DNA of 40,687 nt from the NCBI GenBank assembly GCA_964580185.1, contig CAZOJQ010000027.1, forward strand, positions 1-40,687, given 5' to 3'. The notes under the pieces are model-generated. The model saw only the letters and a program-made list of their open reading frames with translations, did no database searches and was not told the DNA's origin. The number at the start of each line of letters is the position of its first letter. Position 1 is the first letter of the stretch. The stretch comes from CAYWWY01 sp964580185 (GTDB lineage: Bacteria; Thermotogota; Thermotogae; MWEM01). Made by a program: the position numbers and the translations under genes. Positions 15,606 through 22,566 of the stretch are shown here, in pieces.

Positions 15606-17129
15606 ATGACGATTCTGGATCCCGAAGAAATGAAGACAATCGATCAAGCTACAATCAAAGGGGGCCGTGATCATCTCGCCCTCATGGAAAGAGCAGGGTG
15701 CCGTTCTATTGAGCTTGCGGAACGGAAGTGGGGGTTGCCATCGAAAGCCGCTGTTATTTGTGGCCCTGGTAATAATGGCGGAGACGGTATGGTTATTGCG
15801 CGCGAATTGGCTCTGAAAAAGATCCCAACACATGTTTTCTTTCTCCACGGATTTCGTAAGGCAACCCAAGCTTTTATCCATCAGTTTCTTGATATCCAGA
15901 AGTTTTCAATTTCTTGGTCCTTTTTGAGAATGGATGGAGAAATCGACGGCTGTCAGGGATTTCCTGATTTCGGTTTTCTTTCATCGTTTTCCACTTCTGA
16001 TTGGATTATCGATGCCATTTTTGGGACAGGATCCAAAAAGCCAATAAACCGAGTGTTGTTCCAACTCTTTTCCTACTTGAATCAGCTGAACAGCAAGCGA
16101 ATATCTATCGACCAACCTACTGGCATCGACGGAACGAGTGGTCAGCTTCTCGGAGAGACTGCCTTCCAGGCTGATATGACCATTTGTATTGGATACCCAA
16201 AAACCGGACTCCTTCTATATCCTGGAAGATTCTATACGGGAGATCTACAAATCGCCGATATAGGTTTTGCAGACCAAACTATACACTCTCACATTATCAA
16301 TCCAAAGCTGTGGATCTGTGAAGAAGATATGAAGAAACGCCTTCCCAAACGGATCCCATGGGGTCATAAAGGGAGTTTTGGACGGGTATTGGTGACGGGG
16401 GGATCCAAACGATACAAAGGAGCCCCGATTCTTTCCGCTACCGGTGCCATGGCAGTTGGAACCGGAATTGTCTATGTTCAAACGACTCCTCCGATTGACC
16501 AATATATGATTCCATTATATCCCCAATGGATAACCTTCCCTGATCATGAAGCGGTAACTTGGGCGGAAATTGATAGCTGGGCTATCGGTATGGGTATGAT
16601 GCCATCTGAAGAAACTCATCGTCTATGCTCCCAAGCTTTGATCCATGATACTCTACCATTGGTTTTGGATGCATATGCCCTTGAATGGTTGAGTAAAGAC
16701 CCAACCCGTGGTTCGTTACTAAAAAAAAGAAAGATACCTGCAGTTTTGACCCCTCATGAACAGGAGTTTTCCCAGCTTCTTAACAAAGACCGATCCTTTT
16801 TAGCTCATAATCGGGTTGAAGCAGGGAAGTGGTATGCTAAAGAGAACAATGTGATCTTGATCCTGAAAGGTCCGACCACAATCATTTTCACTCCAGAAGG
16901 AAGCTCCTATTGGATCACAATTGGGAATACTGGCCTCGCAAAGGGAGGATCTGGCGATGTGCTATCGGGAATGGTTGCGGGATTTTTGGCTCAAAAACTT
17001 CCTCCCGTTGACTCTGCAATCTGTGGAACCTATTTGCATGCTCAATCATCAGACAGATATGCTCAAGCAAATTGGGAAGGGAGTTTTCAACCGACCGATA
17101 TTGCTTCATGGATCGGTCCTTATGATTGA
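15606..17129 (+). CDS. nnr: Bifunctional NAD(P)H-hydrate repair enzyme (epimerase + ADP-dependent dehydratase)
   Basis: Repairs hydrated NADH and NADPH: the N-terminal half epimerises NAD(P)HX and the C-terminal half dehydrates the S form using ADP. The 507-residue product has the YjeF-N domain at about 1-215 (GPGNNGGDG at 53-61) and the ribokinase-like carbohydrate-kinase domain from about 235, with WGHKGSFGRVLVTGGS, VLTPHEQEF and KGGSGDVLSG carrying catalytic Asp451. The usual DIPSG motif of the first domain reads DQPTGIDG here. ATG 15606 has GGAGG seven bases upstream. It begins a compact plus-strand cluster and is 21 bases before the cysteine desulfurase gene. Confidence 0.95.
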   Translation: MTILDPEEMKTIDQATIKGGRDHLALMERAGCRSIELAERKWGLPSKAAVICGPGNNGGDGMVIARELALKKIPTHVFFLHGFRKATQAFIHQFLDIQKFSISWSFLRMDGEIDGCQGFPDFGFLSSFSTSDWIIDAIFGTGSKKPINRVLFQLFSYLNQLNSKRISIDQPTGIDGTSGQLLGETAFQADMTICIGYPKTGLLLYPGRFYTGDLQIADIGFADQTIHSHIINPKLWICEEDMKKRLPKRIPWGHKGSFGRVLVTGGSKRYKGAPILSATGAMAVGTGIVYVQTTPPIDQYMIPLYPQWITFPDHEAVTWAEIDSWAIGMGMMPSEETHRLCSQALIHDTLPLVLDAYALEWLSKDPTRGSLLKKRKIPAVLTPHEQEFSQLLNKDRSFLAHNRVEAGKWYAKENNVILILKGPTTIIFTPEGSSYWITIGNTGLAKGGSGDVLSGMVAGFLAQKLPPVDSAICGTYLHAQSSDRYAQANWEGSFQPTDIASWIGPYD

Positions 17130-17150
17130 TAGTCCGTTGGGAGGGAGAGA

Positions 17151-18305
17151 ATGGAACGAATTTACCTAGATCACGCTGCTACAACCGCAGTTCATCCAGA
17201 AGCCGCTGATGTGGTGTACCATTATATGACGGAAAAATACGGAAACGCCTCCAGTTTGCATCTCTTTGGAGAAGAAGCAAAAGATTCGATGGAAGAAGCG
17301 CGAGCAAAAATTGCTTCAAGTATTGGATGCGCCTCACATGAAATCATTTTCACTTCTGGGGGAACGGAAGCAGACAATGCGGGACTTATCGGATACGCAT
17401 TCAAGAACGCTTCGAAAGGAAATCATATTCTTGTTTCTTCAATTGAACACGAAGGGGTCCTAGCCCCCACTCGATATCTGAAAGAACACGGTTTTGAAGT
17501 GGATTATTTGGAACCGGATTCGAACGGCGTGATTCCGGTTTCCGAGCTCCGCAAAAAGCTACGCTCAGACACGATCTTGGTGAGCGTTATGTGGGTCAAC
17601 AATGAAACAGGGGTTATACAACCCATATCCGCTTTTTCTCGGGAACTAAAACCGCGAAAAATCTGTTTTCATACTGACGCAGTTCAAGCCATTGGAAAAA
17701 TTCCCGTTGACCTATCGTTGGTTGATCTTCTTTCCGCTTCTGCCCATAAGTTTTACGGGCCGAAAGGAGTAGGGTTTCTCTATTGCCGTCATGGGATATC
17801 GCTTCAACCAATCCTCCATGGCGGTGGCCATGAGAAAAACCTCCGCAGCGGAACAGAAAACGTCGCTGGGATCATGGGTATGGCAAAAGCATTGGAGATT
17901 TGTCAAGTCAACCAGTCTCGGTGGAATCGGAAATATGAGGTTTGGAAAAGAATGCTGCTCGCATGTGTTCAATCCCTACAGGGGAAAGTAAATGGGTCTA
18001 CAGAGATGGGTATCCTCAACCTGCTCAATGTAAGCTTTCCGGGGATTTCTGGGGAGGCTCTTGCTGCGTCTCTAAGTTTTGAAGGAATCGCCATATCCAC
18101 AGCGAGTGCTTGCACATCTCACCACCATTCGCCTGAGTCTAAAGTGTCTCATGTGCTTAAGGCGATGGGGTTTCCAAAAGAACGCCTGATTGGATCGATT
18201 CGCATTAGCGCTGGATACGACAATACCGACGAAGAAATCCAAGTGTTTTGCAACCGTCTCGAAACAATGATATCGAAAATCCGATCAATAGGAGGAATTT
18301 CATGA
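17151..18305 (+). CDS. Cysteine desulfurase (IscS/NifS family)
   Basis: PLP enzyme of 384 residues that takes sulfur from cysteine for Fe-S clusters, thiolated tRNA and other cofactors. Visible are the start YLDHAATT, His100 in SSIEHEGV, Asp176 in HTDAVQA, the PLP lysine Lys200 in SAHKFYGPKG, RSGTENV and the active-site Cys321 in the loop ASACTSHHHSPE. The loop is of the class I (IscS/NifS) kind. No IscU scaffold is adjacent, so the client pathway cannot be fixed. The MutY downstream carries a 4Fe-4S cluster, a possible client. ATG 17151 follows GGGAGGGAGAGA. The stop overlaps the scpB start (ATGA). Confidence 0.95.
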   Translation: MERIYLDHAATTAVHPEAADVVYHYMTEKYGNASSLHLFGEEAKDSMEEARAKIASSIGCASHEIIFTSGGTEADNAGLIGYAFKNASKGNHILVSSIEHEGVLAPTRYLKEHGFEVDYLEPDSNGVIPVSELRKKLRSDTILVSVMWVNNETGVIQPISAFSRELKPRKICFHTDAVQAIGKIPVDLSLVDLLSASAHKFYGPKGVGFLYCRHGISLQPILHGGGHEKNLRSGTENVAGIMGMAKALEICQVNQSRWNRKYEVWKRMLLACVQSLQGKVNGSTEMGILNLLNVSFPGISGEALAASLSFEGIAISTASACTSHHHSPESKVSHVLKAMGFPKERLIGSIRISAGYDNTDEEIQVFCNRLETMISKIRSIGGIS

Positions 18306-18841
18306 ATCCTGTTGCGGCAGTGGAAGCGTTGATCCTTGCATCTGGGAAAGGAATCGAAGTTACTCAGATGGCAACCATTCTTCAGATTCCGAAAGAGGTT
18401 GTTATTGACGCAATTGCGCACCTTCAAAACCACTACAATGATTCCGATCATGGCGTTTCCATCCATCAAGTGGGAAGCAAATTCATCTTTTACACAAAAG
18501 TGGAATATGCAGAAGCTGTCGAACAGATAATCCGAAGGAGTATTGACCGCCTTACACCGAGCCAACTTGAAATCCTTGCCATCATGGCGAAAAAAGGGAC
18601 TGTAACCAAATCCACGATGGAACAGATTCGAGGAAAAAGCTGTGACTCGCAAATCGCCGAACTTCTTCCAACCGGACTGATCAAACGGAAAAGGGTTAAA
18701 AGCCCGGGGAGACCTTTTGCGTATAGCCTCACAGAAAAGTTTTTTGAGCTCTTCCAATTGGGACTCGACGATATTCTACCCTACATTGAAAGTGACCAGG
18801 TACAAAAAAGCATAGCAACTACGGTGGATGGTGACCAATGA
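18302..18841 (+). CDS. scpB: Segregation and condensation protein B
   Basis: Winged-helix kleisin-associated protein that joins ScpA and SMC in bacterial condensin for chromosome compaction. The 179-residue protein fits the family. The N-terminal helix-turn-helix begins AVEALILASGKGIEV, and the second winged helix includes RLTPSQLEILAIMA followed by VKSPGRPFAYSLTEKF, the typical GRP-x-x-Y-x-x-T signature. ATG 18302 overlaps the desulfurase stop and has GGAGG six bases upstream. scpA, usually the neighbour, is not adjacent. The 3' end overlaps the next gene as ATGA. Confidence 0.92.
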   Translation: MNPVAAVEALILASGKGIEVTQMATILQIPKEVVIDAIAHLQNHYNDSDHGVSIHQVGSKFIFYTKVEYAEAVEQIIRRSIDRLTPSQLEILAIMAKKGTVTKSTMEQIRGKSCDSQIAELLPTGLIKRKRVKSPGRPFAYSLTEKFFELFQLGLDDILPYIESDQVQKSIATTVDGDQ

Positions 18842-19137
18842 ACACAACCATTCCCTTTTCGATCTCTCAAAATGAAGCAATCTGTCGATTAAAAGATCTG
18901 ATCAGAAAAAAGCAAGATCAATACGCCGAGTATGCGCAAAACATATCACTAGAATGGAGAGGTACAGAAGCCGAATTTCACTTTGAATCCAGTGGTGTGG
19001 TCATTCATGGCTCATTGGTTGTTCATCATCAAACCGTGGAGATCCAAGCAAAAATCCCACTTCTTTTGAAACCCTTTCAGAAGAAAATCGAGACGGTCCT
19101 TACAAAACATATTTCAGAACTTTTGTGCAACGAATGA
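18838..19137 (+). CDS. Small protein, possibly of the polyhydroxyalkanoic-acid-system family (PF09650-like)
   Basis: A soluble 99-residue protein without Cys clusters or membrane segments apart from the last few residues. The pattern FSISQNEAICRLKDLI, then WRGTEAEFHFESSGVVIHGS, VEIQAKIPLLLKPFQKKIE and a final amphipathic helix resembles small proteins annotated as PHA-granule region proteins (PF09650). No PHA synthase or depolymerase is in the window, and many family members occur without PHA metabolism, so the function is open. ATG 18838 overlaps the scpB stop (ATGA), implying coupled translation. Confidence 0.65.
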   Translation: MNTTIPFSISQNEAICRLKDLIRKKQDQYAEYAQNISLEWRGTEAEFHFESSGVVIHGSLVVHHQTVEIQAKIPLLLKPFQKKIETVLTKHISELLCNE

Positions 19138-19156
19138 CGATAGAAAGGAGCATTTC

Positions 19157-19711
19157 ATGTTAGAGACCAAAAGAGTCTTCCTACGGCCTTATGAAATGGA
19201 TGATTTGGATGAAGTCACTACCCATTTCAACAATCCAGAAGTTCGGCAGTTTCTTTGCCCAGGGATCCCCTATCCCGTGTCTCGTGAATCGGAACGGCAA
19301 TGGCTTCAGAACCAATCGAAAACAGCCGACCAGAAAAACTTTGCCATCATCCGAAAAGAGGACATGCGGTACATGGGAGGATGCGGGATCAATGAAATCG
19401 AATGGACCCATCGGTGGGGAGTAGTGGGGATTTTCCTTGGAAAACCCTATTGGAATGAAGGGTATGGAACAGAAGCGCTTGGAGCTTTGATTGATTTCAT
19501 GTTTTCCGAGATGAATCTGAATAAGGCGTGTTTGCGTGTATATGAGTTTAATCGTCGTGCAATGAAGTCGTACCAAAAATTGGGTTTTCAGCTGGAAGGC
19601 ACTTTGCGGATGCAAATATTCCGGCATGGGGAATACTTTGATGAATATGTCATGGGGTTGCTGCGCTCGGAATGGAAACGACCCGCCTTTATTCATCAAT
19701 ATCCCCTATAA
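19157..19711 (+). CDS. GNAT-family N-acetyltransferase (RimJ/RimL-like)
   Basis: Acetyl-CoA-dependent acetyltransferase of 184 residues. The start MLETKRVFLRPYEMDDL, the strand VVGIFLGKPYWNEGYGTEAL (acetyl-CoA pyrophosphate loop in GKPYWNEGYGTEA) and the closing NRRAMKSYQKLGFQLEGTLR match the RimJ/RimL branch. The substrate may be a ribosomal or other protein N-terminus, an amino acid or a small amine; sequence alone does not tell. ATG 19157 has GAAAGGAG six bases upstream. It sits between the small scpB-linked gene and mutY, 41 bases before the latter. Confidence 0.88.
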   Translation: MLETKRVFLRPYEMDDLDEVTTHFNNPEVRQFLCPGIPYPVSRESERQWLQNQSKTADQKNFAIIRKEDMRYMGGCGINEIEWTHRWGVVGIFLGKPYWNEGYGTEALGALIDFMFSEMNLNKACLRVYEFNRRAMKSYQKLGFQLEGTLRMQIFRHGEYFDEYVMGLLRSEWKRPAFIHQYPL

Positions 19712-19752
19712 GAAATGACCTGGATTGTGCATCCAGGAATGGAGTCCTTCGG

Positions 19753-21252
19753 ATGATAAACAATCCGTTTTCTGACAAGGATTGTTCTTGGTTTGTTCCG
19801 TTGAACCGCTGGTATAACCAGAACGCAAGGGATCTTCCATGGAGAGAAACTAACGACCCGTACCGGATATGGGTTTCAGAGGTAATGCTGCAGCAAACCC
19901 GTGTTAGAACTGTCCTGCGGTACTATGAGCCTTTTGTTGACAAATTTCCAACTTTGAAAAGCCTTGCGATGGCTTCTTCTGAATTGATAATGAGATATTG
20001 GCAAGGATTAGGGTATTATCGACGAGCGGAATCCTTACAAAAAGGTTGTCAAAAGGTTCTTAACCGTTTCGGAGGAAGAATTCCTCAAGACCGAGAAGAC
20101 TTAATCCAAATCCCTGGAATTGGAGAGTATATGGCCAGCGCGATTTCCAGCATCGCTTTCCAGAAACCCTATTTAGCTCTAGACGGGAATATCGCGCGCC
20201 TTATCTCCCGAATCGTTGCTTCTGACCAAGATATCCTGAACACGAAGGTACAAAAAACCCTTCGTGAATATGGGAACCGGTGGATGGATTGGGCCAAGAA
20301 AAATGGACTGTTTCCTGGAATTATCAACCAAGCTTGTATGGATTTGGCGTCTGCCTTATGTCTTCCAAAGAACCCTATATGCAAGCAATGCCCAATCATC
20401 AACCAATGTCGGGCATATCTGGGGGACCAAATCGATAGCATTCCCGTGCGCAAGCGAACCAAGCAAAAAAGAACCGAATGGGTTGAGATCGGAATGGTCC
20501 ATTACTCGAACAAAATCTTGCTTCAAAAAAGAAAAGGAAAAGGGCTTCTTTCAAATCTTTGGGGATATCCCATTGTTGAGCGAACCCCCAATACGCCTTC
20601 GGGCGATTCGATCCGGAAATATTTGCTCCGTCTTGAGAAGGCCCGCTCTTTTCTTACAAATCAATTTTTGGGCCAAACAGAACATAGATTCACCCACAAA
20701 GAGTGGATCATGGATGTATTTCGAATCGAGCTTCGAGATTGTATAATAGCAACTACCCAAGAAGATTGGGTATGGATCAGCGAGAAAGAAACCGATCAAT
20801 TTGCTGTCCCTGTAGCTTTTCAAAAAGCAAGGTTTTTAGACAAGGAGTATCCTTTTGATCCGCCTTCAATACCTGTTGTTGCAGCAATTATGCGGAACAC
20901 AAAAAGAGAAGTTTTGATTGCTAAAAGACCCACTGGCTCTGATTTTCCGGGTTTTTGGGAGTTTCCCGGCGGGAAAGTGCAGTCTGGAGAAACCAATGGG
21001 GAAGCCCTCACAAGAGAGATAATGGAAGAGTTGGGGGTTGGGGTCACTGTGGGTCCATTAACCTTTCAGACTGTCTATCCATATCCTGAAAGGAATGTGC
21101 ACCTATTTTTCTATCTATGTACCCCTCATTCGACCACATTTACGCTTGAGGCGCATGATCAGGTTCTGTGGGTTCCCAATGATCAGCTTCAAACATATCC
21201 CTTTCTTCCGGCTGACAAAAAAGCAATCCAATGGATTCAGAAGTTAGATTAA
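19753..21252 (+). CDS. mutY: MutY-MutT fusion: adenine DNA glycosylase with an added 8-oxo-dGTPase-like Nudix domain
   Basis: Two arms of the 8-oxoguanine defence in one 499-residue protein. Residues 1-225 are the HhH-GPD glycosylase: Glu43 in SEVMLQQT, HhH QIPGIGEYMASA, catalytic Asp144 in LDGNIARL and a 4Fe-4S loop Cys203-x6-Cys210-x2-Cys213-x5-Cys219. Residues 240-360 are the MutY C-terminal domain, Nudix-like without a Nudix box. Residues 372-499 form a further, complete Nudix domain with box G407-x5-E413-x7-REIMEELGV and the MutT-like FWEFPGGKV. Typical MutY is about 350 residues and MutT about 130, so this is a full fusion. ATG 19753 has GGAG eight bases upstream. Hydrolysis of 8-oxo-dGTP is inferred. 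Confidence 0.92.
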   Translation: MINNPFSDKDCSWFVPLNRWYNQNARDLPWRETNDPYRIWVSEVMLQQTRVRTVLRYYEPFVDKFPTLKSLAMASSELIMRYWQGLGYYRRAESLQKGCQKVLNRFGGRIPQDREDLIQIPGIGEYMASAISSIAFQKPYLALDGNIARLISRIVASDQDILNTKVQKTLREYGNRWMDWAKKNGLFPGIINQACMDLASALCLPKNPICKQCPIINQCRAYLGDQIDSIPVRKRTKQKRTEWVEIGMVHYSNKILLQKRKGKGLLSNLWGYPIVERTPNTPSGDSIRKYLLRLEKARSFLTNQFLGQTEHRFTHKEWIMDVFRIELRDCIIATTQEDWVWISEKETDQFAVPVAFQKARFLDKEYPFDPPSIPVVAAIMRNTKREVLIAKRPTGSDFPGFWEFPGGKVQSGETNGEALTREIMEELGVGVTVGPLTFQTVYPYPERNVHLFFYLCTPHSTTFTLEAHDQVLWVPNDQLQTYPFLPADKKAIQWIQKLD

Positions 21253-21363
21253 CAAGCACCCTGACAAATTAAGGTCAATAGAACGAACCCGTAATTGTAC
21301 CATTGAATCGTATTGATGGTTCGGTTTTTGATAATTAGGCCACAGAAAGCGAGGGCTGAATCA

Positions 21364-22497
21364 ATGCTTCTCCTAAAAAAGGCCCACTGCTATGCCCCTC
21401 AAGACATGGGAGTCCGAGATATTCTGATTGGGGACGAAACCATTCTAGGAATCGGTCCGAAACTTTCAGAGCAGATCTCGGAGGACATTGTCGATGAGGT
21501 TGAGTTGTGTGATGACTGTTATGCAGTTCCTGGGTTCGTTGATGGACATGTTCATATTATTGGGGGAGGAGGAGAAGGAGGATTCTCCACCCGAACGCCG
21601 GAAGGAACGGTCTTTCCTTTTTTTCAGACAGGTACGACTACTGTGATCGGACTCTTAGGAACAGATGGTTTGTTTCGCGATCATCGTTCTTTATTGGCTA
21701 AAGCGCGCGCATTCCGAGAGGAAGGCTTGCTAACGTATATTCTCTCGGGTTCGTATCATTTTCCTCCCCGAACCATTACAGGCAACGTTGGTGATGACAT
21801 CATGCTCATCCCCGAGGTTTTGGGTATTGGGGAGATCGCGGTTAGTGATCATAGAGGCTCGGCCATATCTGGTTCAGAACTACAACGCTTGGCTTTGGAT
21901 GCTCGAAGGGCGGGAATGCTTTCCAAAAAAACCGGAACAGTTGTTTTGCACATGGGAGACGGAAAAGAAGGCCTTTCCCCCCTTTTCGAAGCAGTATCTG
22001 ATGGGACGCTCCCCCCCCAGCAACTCCTTCCTACTCATATTGCTCGCAATCCTCGCCTCTTGGAAGAAGGAAAGCTGTGGATTCAAGAAATGGGAGGATC
22101 GATCGATTTCACTGCCGGTTCGGAAACAGCGAATCAAATTTCCGATCTGCGTAGTCAAGCACTTCCGATGGAAAAGATGCTCGTATCAACGGATGGATTG
22201 GGTAGCATGCCGATATTTGATCACGATAAAGCGTTCATTGGATTGGATATAGCGAATGTAGACACCTTATTCCCAAGTTTTGTTTCATTGATCCGAGATC
22301 ATAGAGTACCCATGGAACAAGCGCTTCTCCCATTCACTCAAAATGTCGGGAAGGCTTTTGGTCTATTGGATCAAGGCGTGGGACAATTGAAAGTTTCTGG
22401 TTGGGCAAACTTACTTTTGATCAAGAAAGAAACCTTACAAATCCGATCGGTCTATTCCCTCGGCAAGAACCGTCTTTCAGTTCTTAGAAGAAGATAA
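21364..22497 (+). CDS. iadA: Isoaspartyl dipeptidase (beta-aspartyl peptidase)
   Basis: Amidohydrolase that cleaves isoaspartyl dipeptides left from damaged proteins. The 377 residues align along their length with Escherichia coli IadA as I recall it: His62 and His64 in DGHVHIIGGGGE, Glu71, Tyr131 in SGSYHFP, Arg164 in SDHRGS, HMGDG, THIAR and Asp in STDGLGS. The metal-bridging carboxylated lysine (Lys162 in E. coli) is Glu157 here, which could bridge the metals itself. ATG 21364 is preceded by GAGGG; an upstream in-frame ATG at 21313 lacks a site and would add a non-family N-terminus. The 111 bases before the gene hold no clear promoter. Confidence 0.92.
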   Translation: MLLLKKAHCYAPQDMGVRDILIGDETILGIGPKLSEQISEDIVDEVELCDDCYAVPGFVDGHVHIIGGGGEGGFSTRTPEGTVFPFFQTGTTTVIGLLGTDGLFRDHRSLLAKARAFREEGLLTYILSGSYHFPPRTITGNVGDDIMLIPEVLGIGEIAVSDHRGSAISGSELQRLALDARRAGMLSKKTGTVVLHMGDGKEGLSPLFEAVSDGTLPPQQLLPTHIARNPRLLEEGKLWIQEMGGSIDFTAGSETANQISDLRSQALPMEKMLVSTDGLGSMPIFDHDKAFIGLDIANVDTLFPSFVSLIRDHRVPMEQALLPFTQNVGKAFGLLDQGVGQLKVSGWANLLLIKKETLQIRSVYSLGKNRLSVLRRR

Positions 22498-22506
22498 AGA
22501 ATCTGG

Positions 22507-22535
22507 TTGTGAGTTTGCATTTGATATGGTACAAT
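22507..22535 (+). promoter_or_regulatory. Promoter of the ABC permease-ATPase pair
   Basis: TTGTGA (22507-22512), a 17-base spacer and TACAAT (22530-22535) match the consensus at 4/6 and 5/6. Transcription would begin near 22542, about 25 bases before the GTG start at 22567. Confidence 0.6.
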
Positions 22536-22553
22536 TGGGTACTCTATGGATCC

Positions 22554-22558
22554 GGAGG
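22554..22558 (+). promoter_or_regulatory. Ribosome site fixing the GTG start of the ABC permease
   Basis: GGAGG lies eight bases before GTG 22567. It is inside the frame if ATG 22546 were used, and nothing similar precedes that ATG, so GTG 22567 is the likelier start. Confidence 0.7.
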
Positions 22559-22566
22559 AAACAGGC

